A stretch of 64,000 nt of DNA from Streptomyces sp. NBC_00341 (GTDB lineage: Bacteria > Actinomycetota > Actinomycetes > Streptomycetales > Streptomycetaceae). The stretch spans positions 7,316,001-7,380,000 of the forward strand of contig NZ_CP108002.1 in assembly GCF_041435055.1 (NCBI RefSeq), read 5' to 3'. The translations under genes were made by a program, and so were the position numbers. Position 1 is the first letter of the stretch, and every line of letters starts with the position of its first letter. This document shows, piece by piece, positions 8,613 through 17,345 of this stretch. The notes below the pieces were generated by a model. That model was not told where the DNA came from, ran no database searches, and was given only the letters and a program-made list of their open reading frames with translations.

Positions 8613-9218
8613 TCAGTCGCCCGGCTGCCAGTCGGGGCGCCGGCCGCTGCGCGCGACGGCCCGGTTCAGCAGGGGTGTGTCCTGCGGCACCGGGACCGGC
8701 GGGCCGAAGGGCGAGCCGGCCGGCGGGTTGTCGCCCAGGTCCGCCAGCAGCGCCAGCGTGGAGTCCAGGTGCGCCTCCTCGGCCCGGAACGGCTGCCCGG
8801 TCGACCGCGCCAGATCCCAGCCGTGCAGCACCAGCTCGTTGAGCGCGACCATGCCCGCGATCTCGCCCGGCAGATCGACACTGCCCGCCCGGGTCATGCC
8901 CTGCCAGGCCTCCGGGGAGCGCCAGGCGGTGACCATCTCGTCGAGCGCCTGCGGCAGCGTGTCGCGCCAGCCGTCCGCGAGCACCATCTCCTCCACCGAG
9001 GGCCCCGTGTCGGTCGTCGCCCCCAGCTCCTTGTGCGCGGCATCGCGGAAGGCCACGGCGAGCCCGCCGATGTGGGCGAGCAGGGCGCTCACCGTGACGC
9101 CGGGGCAGGGGGTCGGTGCCGACAGCCGGGTGTCGTCCACCGCGTCGAGCAGCTCGGCGATCTGCTGGGCCGCCGGTGCCAGGTCCTGCGGGGGAGCGGT
9201 CTTCGTCTCGTTGTCCAT
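8613..9218 (-). CDS. TIGR03086-like metal-binding protein (DinB/mycothiol-dependent fold)
   Basis: A 201-aa protein of the actinobacterial group related to mycothiol-dependent maleylpyruvate isomerases. Family marks are the N-terminal helix with TPCPGVTVSALLAHIGG (a metal His in the LLAHIGG helix) and the later ELVLHGWDLARSTGQP with a second His. Cellular function is unknown; relatives use mycothiol or act as thiol transferases. ATG 9218 is preferred over longer frames because of family length and GGAG upstream. It is divergent from the FN3 lipoprotein. Confidence 0.75.
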   Translation of the reverse strand: MDNETKTAPPQDLAPAAQQIAELLDAVDDTRLSAPTPCPGVTVSALLAHIGGLAVAFRDAAHKELGATTDTGPSVEEMVLADGWRDTLPQALDEMVTAWRSPEAWQGMTRAGSVDLPGEIAGMVALNELVLHGWDLARSTGQPFRAEEAHLDSTLALLADLGDNPPAGSPFGPPVPVPQDTPLLNRAVARSGRRPDWQPGD

Positions 9219-9413
9219 ACAGTGCAGACTCCCCGGGCGCCCCGAACTCATCGCCCGGCGACGCGCCGGATTCCGGGACCCTCGGGCCGGGGAGCGGTGG
9301 GGGCGCGGTGCACACCGGCACATTGCGGAAGGTTCCGCTCCGTCCCCTTGTCGGGAACCCCCGCACCGTGCGATACAGGTCTGGACCATTGCTGCCGGAC
9401 GGAAGGCAAGACC

Positions 9414-10391
9414 GTGCAACGCCCCCACGCAACCGCCGCGTTGGCCTGCTCAGCCGCCCTGCTCCTCGCCACCCTCACCGCCTGCGGCTCCGACGCCGAG
9501 GCCGACACCAGCAGCCCCACGGCGCCGCACGGGGTGACGGTGCAGGCCGGCAGCGCCACCTCCGCGCACGTGATGTGGGAGGCGGCCACCGACGACAAGG
9601 CCGTCACCGCGTACGAGATCTACCGCAAGGGCAAGAAGGTCAAGACCGTCCCGGCCGCCAGGGTGATGATCGACATCGACGGGCTGACGGCCTCGACCGC
9701 CTACAGCTTCACCGTCCGCGCCCGCGACGCCGCCGGAAACCTCTCCGAGCCCAGCGCCGCCGCTTCCGTGACCACCCCGGCCCCGACCCCGGCCGACCAC
9801 GAGGCCCCCACCCGGCCGGTGCAGCTGCGCGGCAAGGCCGACGGCAGTCGGGCGGCGAAACTGTCCTGGGGCGGCTCCACGGACGACATCGGCGTCACCT
9901 CGTACGACATCTACCAGGAGGGCTCGCGCATCCACACCGTGCCCGGCACGCAGACCACGGCACGCCTGACCGGGCTGCGGCCCGGCACCGTCTACACCTT
10001 CACCGTCCGCGCCCGGGACGCCGCCGACACCTCGTCGAAGGACAGCGACTCCTTCGACCTCACCACGGCGTCCGCCCCCGGCGCGCCGGCCTCCACCGCC
10101 CCCACGGACCTGCGGATCACCAGCACCGCCCAGGGCAAGGAGTACGCCGTCGACCTGGATTGGAAGCAGCCCAGGACCGGTGGCGAGATCCCCGCCTACC
10201 AGCTCTACCTGGACGGCCGGCTGACCACCACGATCGTCTGGGGAGGCAAGCCGCCCGCAGGCCGGGCGAGCTACCGGCTGACCGTCAGCGACCCGCGCGG
10301 CACCCGCTACGCGATGAAGCTCCGCGCCAAGCTCCCGGACGGTAAATGGGGGGACTTCTCCGCCTCGCGGACGGTGGTACTGGGCGGCTGA
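9414..10391 (+). CDS. Secreted lipoprotein with three fibronectin type III domains
   Basis: A 325-aa protein with a lipoprotein signal ending LTACGS (Cys24) and then essentially only FN3 modules at about residues 37-125, 135-220 and 228-325. The repeated pattern is DDxxVTxYxIY, TxLTGLRPGTVYTFTVRARDAA. No catalytic domain is visible. It resembles the FN3 linkers of the chitinase at 13336, so it may bind polysaccharide or act as a cell-surface spacer. GTG 9414 follows GGAAGG at 9401-9406. Confidence 0.8.
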   Translation: MQRPHATAALACSAALLLATLTACGSDAEADTSSPTAPHGVTVQAGSATSAHVMWEAATDDKAVTAYEIYRKGKKVKTVPAARVMIDIDGLTASTAYSFTVRARDAAGNLSEPSAAASVTTPAPTPADHEAPTRPVQLRGKADGSRAAKLSWGGSTDDIGVTSYDIYQEGSRIHTVPGTQTTARLTGLRPGTVYTFTVRARDAADTSSKDSDSFDLTTASAPGAPASTAPTDLRITSTAQGKEYAVDLDWKQPRTGGEIPAYQLYLDGRLTTTIVWGGKPPAGRASYRLTVSDPRGTRYAMKLRAKLPDGKWGDFSASRTVVLGG

Positions 10392-10481
10392 CCGGCCCTC
10401 AGCCGTGCGAGCGTCCGCCCCATATGATCCATTTGACCCCGAACCTCCTTGACGGGCTCCACGAGGAACAGGGGATGGGCG

Positions 10482-11588
10482 ATGGATCTCGGCTCCCGCG
10501 TCGACACGCTGATGGACGGGCTCACCGCGGACCTGCAGCGGCTGACGGCCATCCCGTCCGTCGCGCTCCCAGGCTTCCCCGCCGAACCCGTGCGGCAGGC
10601 CCACGACCTGCTCGTGGACCTGCTGCGCGGCGCGGGCGTCGAACGGCTCGACCTGCCGGACACCGCACCGGTCATCGTCGCCGAGGTCCCGCCGCCGACG
10701 CCGGACGCCCCGACCGTGCTGCTCTACGGCCACTACGACGTACAGCCCCCCGGCGACGAGAGCCTGTGGCTCTCACCGCCCTTCGAACCCACCCCCGTGG
10801 CGGTCGGACTGCGCGCCCGGGGCATCGCGGACGACAAGTCGAACCTGATCGTGCACCTCGGCGTACTGAGGGCCTACGAGGGCAGGCCGCCCACCGGCCT
10901 CCGAATCGTCCTGGAGGGCCAGGAGGAGTACGGCAGCGCCTTCGACGACTACCCGCCCACGGACCCGGACCGCTTCGCCTGCGATGCGATGGTCATCGCC
11001 AATCTGAACCTGCGATTCCACCCCCAGCAGGACCCGGAGGAGGCGCTCGGGCTGTTAGTGCCGCGTCAGTCGAGGTTCGCCCCGTCGCGACGCCCGGCAC
11101 ACACTCTCGGCGCACCGGCCGAAAGCCCAAGTACATCCAGTACGAGGGCTTCCGGCCGGCACGCCGAGAGCACGCACCGGACGCCGCGCCTCTACGGGCA
11201 AACCTCGACTGACGCGGCACTAGTCACCCACTTGGAGGCACTGCGCCCGTTCGGAATCCCGCTCACCGTCACCCCCGGCGACACCGGCCCCGGATTCGAG
11301 CCCGCGACCGGCGGACCCGCCTACCGGGCCGCGCTGACCTCCCTGCGCGAGGGCTGGGGCAAGGAACCCGCGTACGTCGCGAGCGGCGGCTCGATCCCGC
11401 TCGTCAACGGCCTCGCCAAGGCCGTCCCCGGCGCCGAGATCCTGCTCTTCGGCGCCCAGTACAGCATGTGCAATCCGCACGCCCCCAATGAGCGGGTCCT
11501 CTTCTCCGAGCTCCGCTCCGCCGTCATCGCGGAGGCCGCGTTCCTGCGGGAGTACGCCGCCGCGCACCGCGACGGGAGCGCCGCGTGA
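10482..11588 (+). pseudogene. M20 family metallopeptidase, internally deleted and interrupted by a MITE
   Basis: The frame stays open for 368 codons, but the protein is broken in two ways. The N-terminal catalytic half is normal: YGHYDVQPP with metal His, ADDKSN, and EGQEEYGSAFDDY with the catalytic Glu. It then runs from DAMVIAN straight into LNLRFHPQQDPEEALGLL. That skips the usual metal Asp after the VIA strand and most of the dimerisation/lid domain, about 130 residues by comparison with family members. About 55 codons are also supplied by an inserted element (11058-11222) before the C-terminal part (VTHLEALRPFG, GGSIPLVNG, NPHAPNE). A rare TTA codon lies at the left junction. It is probably inactive. 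ATG 10482 is chosen for the family N-terminus. Its stop overlaps the transporter start. Confidence 0.8.
11056..11222. mobile_element. MITE-like non-autonomous element inserted in the M20 gene
   Basis: Perfect 22-bp inverted repeats (11056-11077 and 11201-11222) bound a 167-bp segment whose interior is itself an imperfect palindrome. For example, ACTCTCGGCG and AAGCCC on the left pair with GGGCTT and CGCCGAGAG on the right. TA lies at both ends, consistent with a TA target duplication as made by mariner/IS630-type transposases (inference). There is no transposase. Net insertion is 165 bp, so the host frame is kept. Confidence 0.85.
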
Positions 11589-13114
11589 GCACCCTGGACA
11601 CCGGAACCCCGACGGAGGAGAAGCCGCCACAGGGGCGGAAGTTCGTCTTTCCCAGTGCCCTGACCGTACTGGTCGTCGTCACGCTCGCCGTCTGGGCGCT
11701 GGCCTTCCTGATTCCGTCCGGCGCGTACGACCGCACCAAGGCGGGTGCGCCGATCCAGGGTACGTACCACCGCGTCCCCTCCGGCCAGAGCGTCGTCGAC
11801 CGGCTGAACGACCTCTTCCTCTCCCCGGTCAACGGCCTGTACGGGGTGCAGGACGTCAAGACCGGCCAGGTCGGCCCGGACCTGGCCGGCGAACTGTACG
11901 GCAGCGCGGGCGTGTTCCTCTTCGTCATCGCGATCGGCGCCTTCATCACCGTCGTCTTCGCCACCGGCGCACTCGACCTGGGGATCGGCCGCCTCGCCCA
12001 CCGGCTGCGCGAGCGCGGCGCACTGCTCATCGCGGGCGTGATGCTGGTCTTCTCACTGCTCGGCACGGTCGAGGGCTTCGCGGAGGAGACCCTCGGCTTC
12101 TACGGACTGATCGTCCCGCTGATGCTCGCCCTCGGCTACGACCGGATGGTCGCCACCGGCACGATCATCCTCGGCGCGGGCGTCGGCGTGCTCTGCTCCA
12201 CGGTCAACCCGTTCGCCACCGGGGTCGCCTCCGCCGCCGCCGACATCTCGCTGGGTGACGGGATCGTGCTGCGCGCGGTGATGTGGGTCGTTCTGACGGC
12301 GGTGACGATCGGCTATGTCATCCGGTACGCCAACCGCGTGCGCAAGGACCCGGACCGCTCGCTCTCCGGCTTCCTGCCCGGCGACCGCGAACACGCGGCG
12401 GCGGAGACGGACGAGCCGCCCGAACTCACCTCGCTCCACCGCCTGGTCCTGGTCCTGGTCGGTCTGACCTTCGCCTTCATGATCTTCTCCGTGGTCCCGT
12501 GGTCCAGCGCCCTCACCGGCAAGGCGGACGCCACCCCGTACGGCTTCGAGCTGGGCTGGTCCTTCCCGGAGCTCGCCGCGCTCTTCCTGGTGGCGGCCGT
12601 TCTCGTCGGCATCGTCGCCCGGTTCGGTGAGCAGAAGATCAGCGCGACGGTCGTCCAGGGCGCCGCCGACTTCATCTCGCCCGCACTGGTCATCGTGCTG
12701 GCCCGCGGGGTCACGGTCATCATGAACAACTCCCGGATCACCGACACCGTCCTGCACTCCATCGAGGGCCTGGTCTCCGGCACCTCCTCCGCGGTGTTCG
12801 CGGTCGTCGTGTTCGTCGTCAACCTGCCGCTGGCCTTCCTCATCCCGTCCACCTCGGGGCACGCGACCCTGGCCATGCCGATTCTGGCCCCGCTGGCCGA
12901 CTTCGCGGGCGTCTCGCGCGCCGTCGTCGTCACGGCCTGGCAGGCGGCCAGTGGCTGGATGAACCTGTGGGTGCCCACGACGGCGGTGACGATCGGCGGG
13001 GTGGCGCTGGCCAAGGTGGGCTACGACAAGTACCTGCGCTTCGTCTGGCCGCTGCTCGCCGTCCTGGCGGTGCTGATCTGCGCGTTCGTGGCGATGGGAG
13101 CGGTAGGGACATGA
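11585..13114 (+). CDS. YfcC/DcuC-type C4-dicarboxylate or amino-acid carrier
   Basis: A 509-aa membrane protein of the YfcC family (Pfam C4-dicarboxylate anaerobic carrier fold). It has an N-terminal span ending in the conserved LIPSGAYDR, then about 11-12 further spans, a family loop GTVEGFAEETLGFY and the C-terminal PSTSGHATLAMPILAPLADF. GTG 11585 overlaps the peptidase stop (GTGA), so the two were translationally coupled. This fits a peptidase-plus-transporter unit for peptide or arginine/ornithine-like products. The substrate is unknown. Confidence 0.8.
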   Translation: MSTLDTGTPTEEKPPQGRKFVFPSALTVLVVVTLAVWALAFLIPSGAYDRTKAGAPIQGTYHRVPSGQSVVDRLNDLFLSPVNGLYGVQDVKTGQVGPDLAGELYGSAGVFLFVIAIGAFITVVFATGALDLGIGRLAHRLRERGALLIAGVMLVFSLLGTVEGFAEETLGFYGLIVPLMLALGYDRMVATGTIILGAGVGVLCSTVNPFATGVASAAADISLGDGIVLRAVMWVVLTAVTIGYVIRYANRVRKDPDRSLSGFLPGDREHAAAETDEPPELTSLHRLVLVLVGLTFAFMIFSVVPWSSALTGKADATPYGFELGWSFPELAALFLVAAVLVGIVARFGEQKISATVVQGAADFISPALVIVLARGVTVIMNNSRITDTVLHSIEGLVSGTSSAVFAVVVFVVNLPLAFLIPSTSGHATLAMPILAPLADFAGVSRAVVVTAWQAASGWMNLWVPTTAVTIGGVALAKVGYDKYLRFVWPLLAVLAVLICAFVAMGAVGT

Positions 13115-13201
13115 GGGATGCGAGGTGCGCGAGGGGTGCGGGGGAGGCGTGAGAGGGGCGTGAGGGCGGGGCCCGCGCGGTGATGGCCGGCGAGGCATAA
13201 G

Positions 13202-13251
13202 TGGTCTGTACCTATTGGTCTGAACCTATTGACGCGATGGTCCAGACCAAT
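13202..13251. promoter_or_regulatory. Three DasR-type (dre) sites upstream of the chitinase
   Basis: TGGTCTGTACCTAT (13202-13215) and TGGTCTGAACCTAT (13216-13229) abut exactly. TGGTCCAGACCAAT (13238-13251) follows and matches the dre core TGGTCTAGACCA at 11 of 12 positions. In Streptomyces, DasR (a GntR regulator that senses glucosamine-6-phosphate) controls chitinase promoters at such sites. They lie 85-134 nt before the chitinase start. Confidence 0.8.
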
Positions 13252-13335
13252 TAGTTTCCCCTGTGCTCCATGGAACGAAGGACACCAGCTCCCCCCTCAG
13301 GACCTCCTCACGGGTCCCTGCCACAAGGGAGAACC

Positions 13336-15624
13336 ATGTTCGAGCACATGCCTCTCAGACGGAGAACGGCGACCGCACTGGTCGCCGCACTCGCCCTCCT
13401 ACTCGCCCTGCTGTCCCTCCAGGCCACGCCCGCGCACGCGGCGGGCAAGCTGACGGCCACGTTCACCTCGGCCGACAACGGCCCCTGGTGGAAGGGGACG
13501 TACATCCTGCACAACGACACCGACGCCGCCGTCACCGGCTGGAGCCTCGAATTCGACCTGCCGTCCGGGGTCGCGATCAGCAGCTCCTACAACGGCACCG
13601 TCACCACCCAGGGCAGCCACATCACCGCGGTCAACGCCCACTACAACGGCACGGTCGCCGCACACAGCACCACCGAGCCGTACAGCTTCTGGTTCGTCGC
13701 CACCGGACCGATCACCGCGCCCACCGGCTGCCGGATCAACGGCGACAAGTGCGACGGCTCCGCGGACGCCCCGCCGGGCGCGCCCGCCGGGCTGAAGAAG
13801 ACCGACGTCAGCGCCCGCACCGCCTCGCTGTCCTGGACGGCCGCCACCGCCGGGGACTTCCCCGTGGCCTCGTACGACATCCTGGCGGGAGGCAAGGTGA
13901 TGGGCTCGGCCACCGCCGCGACCTCCGCCACGGTCACCGGCCTGACGCCCGCCACCGCCTACGCCTTCACCGTCCGGGCCAAGGACACCCGGGGCAACAT
14001 GTCCGCCGCGAGCGCGCCGCTGACCGTCACCACCGTCGACCCGGCCACCGACACCTCCCCGCCGACGGCCCCCGGCGCGCTGCACTCCACCGCGACCGAC
14101 TCCTCGTCCGTCACGCTGGCCTGGACCGCCGCCACGGACAACCAGCGGGTCGTCACGTACGACATCTACAAGGGCGGCGCCCTGGCCACCACGGTCTCCG
14201 GCACCACGACCACCGCCACCATCGGCGGACTGTCCCCCTCGACCTCGTACGCCTTCACGGTCAAGGCCCGCGACCCGGCGGACAACTCCTCGTCGGCCAG
14301 CAACACCCTCACGGTGAAGACCGACGACATCGTCGGCGCCGGCAACTACGCCAAGGTCGGCTACTTCGTCCAGTGGGGCATCTACGGCCGCCAGTACTTC
14401 GTGAAGAACCTCCAGGACTCCGGGGCCGCCGGCAAGCTCGACATCGTCAACTACGCCTTCGCCAACATCGATCCCAACAACCTCACCTGCCTGAACGGCG
14501 TCACCAAGGGCACCACCGCCGACCCCGAGGACCCCGAGCAGGGCACCGGCGCCGGTGACGCGGACGCCGACTACACCCGCCCGTTCAGCGCCGCCCAGTC
14601 GGTCGACGGCGTCGCGGACGACGGCTGGGGCAAACTGCGCGGAAACTTCAACCAGTTGAAGAAGCTGAAGAAGCTCCACCCGAACCTGAAGATCGTGGTC
14701 TCGCTCGGCGGCTGGACGTACTCCAAGTACTTCTCCGACGTGGCGGCCAGCGACGCGGCCCGCAAGAAGTTCGTCTCCTCCTGCATCGACATGTACATCA
14801 AGGGCAACCTGCCCGAGTACGGCGGCGCGGGCGGCCCCGGCACGGCGGCCGGCATCTTCGACGGCTTCGACATCGACTGGGAGTGGCCGGGCACCGGCAC
14901 CGGACACCCCGGCAACCACTACTCGCCGAACGACAAGAACAACCTCACCCTGCTGCTCGCCGAGTTCCGCAAGCAACTGGACGCGCTGGGCGGCGGCCAC
15001 CGCCTGCTCACCGCCTTCACCCCCGCCGACCCCCAGAAGATCGGTGACGGCTGGGACCTGGGCAAGGTCTTCGACTCCCTCGACGTGGCCAACGTCCAGG
15101 GCTACGACTTCCACGGCTCCGGCAGCGACAACTCCTGGGAACCGGACCGCACCGGTCACCAGGCCAACCTCTACAACGACGAGCAGGACCCGTACGACTT
15201 CCACTTCAGCGCGGACACCGCGATCAAGGCGTACACCGACGCGGGCGTCGAACCCCGCAAGCTGACCCTGGGCATCCCGTTCTACGGCCGTGGCTGGCAG
15301 AACGTCACCGACGGCGGCGCGGCGGGCGAATGGCAGTCCGCGGGCGGAGCCGCCCCGGGCCAGTTCGCCGAGGAGGCCGGTACCCGCGGCTACTCCAACC
15401 TCATCGGCGCCTACCCGACGATGGCGGTCCATCACGACGAGCAGTCCATCTCCACGTACGGCTACACCGGCAACCAGTGGTGGTCCTTCGACGACACCTG
15501 GTCCATCGGCAAGAAGACGGCCTACGTGAAGGACAAGGGCCTGCTGGGCGTCATGGTCTGGGAGATGTCGGGTGACACCCCACAGGGCACCCTGCTGGGC
15601 GCACTCGATTCCGGGCTGAAGTAG
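13336..15624 (+). CDS. Secreted GH18 chitinase with CBM2 and two FN3 domains
   Basis: A 762-aa secreted enzyme. It has a signal peptide (residues 1-35, ending PAHA), a cellulose/chitin-binding CBM2 domain (about 37-138, with NGPWWKG and WSLEFDLPSG), FN3 modules at about 155-240 and 250-335, and a C-terminal GH18 barrel from about 345. The barrel carries the active motif DGFDIDWEW, with catalytic Glu516. SLGGWTYSKYF and the terminal MVWEMSGD are also typical. ATG 13336 follows AGGGAG; an upstream in-frame ATG at 13270 lacks a site. It probably works with the nearby chitosanases and is likely under DasR control. Confidence 0.93.
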   Translation: MFEHMPLRRRTATALVAALALLLALLSLQATPAHAAGKLTATFTSADNGPWWKGTYILHNDTDAAVTGWSLEFDLPSGVAISSSYNGTVTTQGSHITAVNAHYNGTVAAHSTTEPYSFWFVATGPITAPTGCRINGDKCDGSADAPPGAPAGLKKTDVSARTASLSWTAATAGDFPVASYDILAGGKVMGSATAATSATVTGLTPATAYAFTVRAKDTRGNMSAASAPLTVTTVDPATDTSPPTAPGALHSTATDSSSVTLAWTAATDNQRVVTYDIYKGGALATTVSGTTTTATIGGLSPSTSYAFTVKARDPADNSSSASNTLTVKTDDIVGAGNYAKVGYFVQWGIYGRQYFVKNLQDSGAAGKLDIVNYAFANIDPNNLTCLNGVTKGTTADPEDPEQGTGAGDADADYTRPFSAAQSVDGVADDGWGKLRGNFNQLKKLKKLHPNLKIVVSLGGWTYSKYFSDVAASDAARKKFVSSCIDMYIKGNLPEYGGAGGPGTAAGIFDGFDIDWEWPGTGTGHPGNHYSPNDKNNLTLLLAEFRKQLDALGGGHRLLTAFTPADPQKIGDGWDLGKVFDSLDVANVQGYDFHGSGSDNSWEPDRTGHQANLYNDEQDPYDFHFSADTAIKAYTDAGVEPRKLTLGIPFYGRGWQNVTDGGAAGEWQSAGGAAPGQFAEEAGTRGYSNLIGAYPTMAVHHDEQSISTYGYTGNQWWSFDDTWSIGKKTAYVKDKGLLGVMVWEMSGDTPQGTLLGALDSGLK

Positions 15625-15645
15625 CCGGCCGGGAGGACGCGTATC

Positions 15646-15678
15646 GGCTCGCGGGGCCTCGCCGGGACTCCGCGAGCC
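15646..15678 (+). terminator. Terminator after the chitinase
   Basis: GGCTCGCGG (15646-15654) pairs with CCGCGAGCC (15670-15678) across a 15-nt loop, 22 nt after the stop. Confidence 0.55.
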
Positions 15679-15830
15679 TGCGAGCCCACTCCTGTACGTA
15701 TGACGCCAAATCGATAGTTTCCACGCATAGCGGTACGCTGTTCGCGGTGCCCATGAAGGGTCACCCTGCCTGACATACGGCCCCCAGGACGGGGGCCCGG
15801 CCCCAGCCCTATCGATGCGCGGGAGGAACC

Positions 15831-16130
15831 ATGACCAACCCCGAGCAGGACCCGAACCAGCAAGAAGGTCCGGCGGACGGTGGCGCGGCCGGTACGCCGG
15901 GTGTCCATGACGGCGGCGCTGACGGCGGTGCGGAGGGTCCCGCGGACGGTGGCGCGGCGGGTACGCCGGGTGTCCACGACGGTGGTGCCGATGGCGGCGC
16001 TGACGCCGGTGCGGAGGGTCCCGCGGACGGTGGCGCGGCCGGTACGCCCGGTGTCCACGACGGCGGTGCGGACGGTGGCGCCGACGGCGGTGCGGACGGC
16101 GGTGCGGATCAGTCCGGCAACGGTTCTTGA
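15831..16130 (+). CDS. Repeat peptide (Gly/Ala/Asp/His), putative substrate of the coupled JmjC oxygenase
   Basis: A 99-aa acidic peptide with no Lys, Arg or Cys. A short leader-like segment MTNPEQDPNQQ is followed by three repeats starting at residues 12, 35 and 62. Each runs EGPADGGAAGTPG, VHDGGADGGA; repeat 2 carries a DAGA extension and repeat 3 ends in further DGGA units and DQSGNGS. Each repeat has exactly one His (26, 49, 76). It is preceded by a strong GGGAGGAACC site and a 7-bp hairpin in the leader (15779-15797). Its TGA overlaps the TTG of the JmjC gene. It could be a modified (RiPP-like) precursor or a hydroxylated low-complexity protein. The function is not known. Confidence 0.7.
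   Translation: MTNPEQDPNQQEGPADGGAAGTPGVHDGGADGGAEGPADGGAAGTPGVHDGGADGGADAGAEGPADGGAAGTPGVHDGGADGGADGGADGGADQSGNGS
15864..16082 (+). repeat. Three in-frame 69-bp core repeats within the peptide gene
   Basis: Cores start at 15864, 15933 and 16014. Between repeats 1 and 2 there are 10 codon differences in 23, and between 2 and 3 seven; all are synonymous. The duplication is therefore old and the peptide sequence is held by selection. Confidence 0.85.
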
Positions 16131-17335
16131 GCACGTCCCGGACCGAGCTCCAGGACCCCGGTGCCGCGACGGCGGGCGCCGGGGTCCTGGAGACACGCCT
16201 GACCCGGCTGCGCCGGGAGGAGTTCGCCCGTGACGTCTGGGCGCGCACGGCGCTGCTCACCCGTCGCGCCGACGACTTCTCGGACCTGTTCTCCGCCGAC
16301 GCCGTGGACGAACTCATCTCGCGTCGCGGACTGCGTACCCCTTTCCTCCGCGTCGCCAAGAACGGCGACACGCTTCCCGCGTCCTCGTTCACCGCCTCCG
16401 CGGGCGTGGGCGCCACCATCTCCGACCAGCTCGACGACACCGCTCTGTGGCGCGAGTTCGCCGACGGCGCCACACTCGTCCTGCAGGCCCTGCAGCGCAC
16501 TTGGGGCCCGGTCGCGGACTTCAGCACCGCACTGAGCAGGGAGCTGGGACATCCCGTACAGGCCAATGCGTACGTCACCCCGCCCCAGAACCGGGGGTTC
16601 GACGACCACTACGACGTCCACGATGTCTTCGTCCTCCAGATCGAGGGCACCAAGCGCTGGATCGTCCACCGGCCCGTCCACCCCGACCCGCTGCGTGACC
16701 AGCCCTGGACCGATCACCGCTCCGCCGTCGCCGAGGCCGCAGAGGGCGAGCCCCACATCGACACCGTGCTCGCACCGGGTGATGTCCTCTACCTGCCCCG
16801 GGGCTGGCTGCACGCCGCCGAGGCGCGGGGCGAGGTCTCGATCCACCTGACGCTCGGGATCCACAACTGGACCCGCTACGAGCTGGCGGAACAGCTGGCC
16901 CAGGCCGCTCTCGCGACGCTGCGCGACGACCCGGGTATGCGCGGTTCCCTGCCCCTGGGCGTGGACGGGCCGGCCGGCGAGATGGACCTGGTGCGCGAAC
17001 GCCTCGTCGCGGCGGTCGAGGAGTCCGACGCCGCTCCGCTGTTCCACCGCGCGCGGCGGGCGCGGGGACGGCCCGCGCCGCTGGGTCCACTGGCCCAGCT
17101 CGCGGCCGTCGACGGCCTCGGCCCGCGGACTCCCGTCAGCCTCCGGGAAGCACTGGAAGCACGGCTGGAGGGCGGGTGTCTGATCACCCGCGTGGGCCGG
17201 CTCGACGTGCCGGAGAAGGATCTGCCGTCGCTGACCCGGCTGCTCGACGGCGAGGTCCGCACGGCTGGGGATCTCGGCGTCGAGCTCGCCGGGAGACTGC
17301 TGCACGCGGGTGTACTCATGCCCGCCGGACCGTGA
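16127..17335 (+). CDS. JmjC/cupin-4 (ROX-type) Fe(II)/2-oxoglutarate oxygenase
   Basis: A 402-aa protein of the family containing YcfD/RoxA, MINA53 and NO66, which hydroxylate Arg or His side chains of ribosomal proteins. The iron triad is visible: HxD at His161/Asp163 (FDDHYDVHDVFVLQIEG) and the distal His229 (YLPRGWLHAAEA). NAYVTPPQNRGF precedes the triad, and a winged C-terminal part follows from about residue 270. It starts at TTG 16127 inside the repeat-peptide stop (TTGA), giving strict translational coupling. That suggests the peptide, with one His per repeat, is its substrate (inference). A ribosomal-protein hydroxylase is the alternative. Confidence 0.85.
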   Translation: MSTSRTELQDPGAATAGAGVLETRLTRLRREEFARDVWARTALLTRRADDFSDLFSADAVDELISRRGLRTPFLRVAKNGDTLPASSFTASAGVGATISDQLDDTALWREFADGATLVLQALQRTWGPVADFSTALSRELGHPVQANAYVTPPQNRGFDDHYDVHDVFVLQIEGTKRWIVHRPVHPDPLRDQPWTDHRSAVAEAAEGEPHIDTVLAPGDVLYLPRGWLHAAEARGEVSIHLTLGIHNWTRYELAEQLAQAALATLRDDPGMRGSLPLGVDGPAGEMDLVRERLVAAVEESDAAPLFHRARRARGRPAPLGPLAQLAAVDGLGPRTPVSLREALEARLEGGCLITRVGRLDVPEKDLPSLTRLLDGEVRTAGDLGVELAGRLLHAGVLMPAGP

Positions 17336-17345
17336 CGCCGCCGCG

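Noticed and set aside
15864..16082. Regular repeats that could suggest a CRISPR array
   Set aside because: They are in-frame coding repeats with synonymous changes and no unique spacers.
13399..16578. Long minus-strand open frame across the chitinase and repeat peptide
   Set aside because: It is antisense to a certain chitinase gene, with Gly/Val/Arg-rich composition and no recognised domain.
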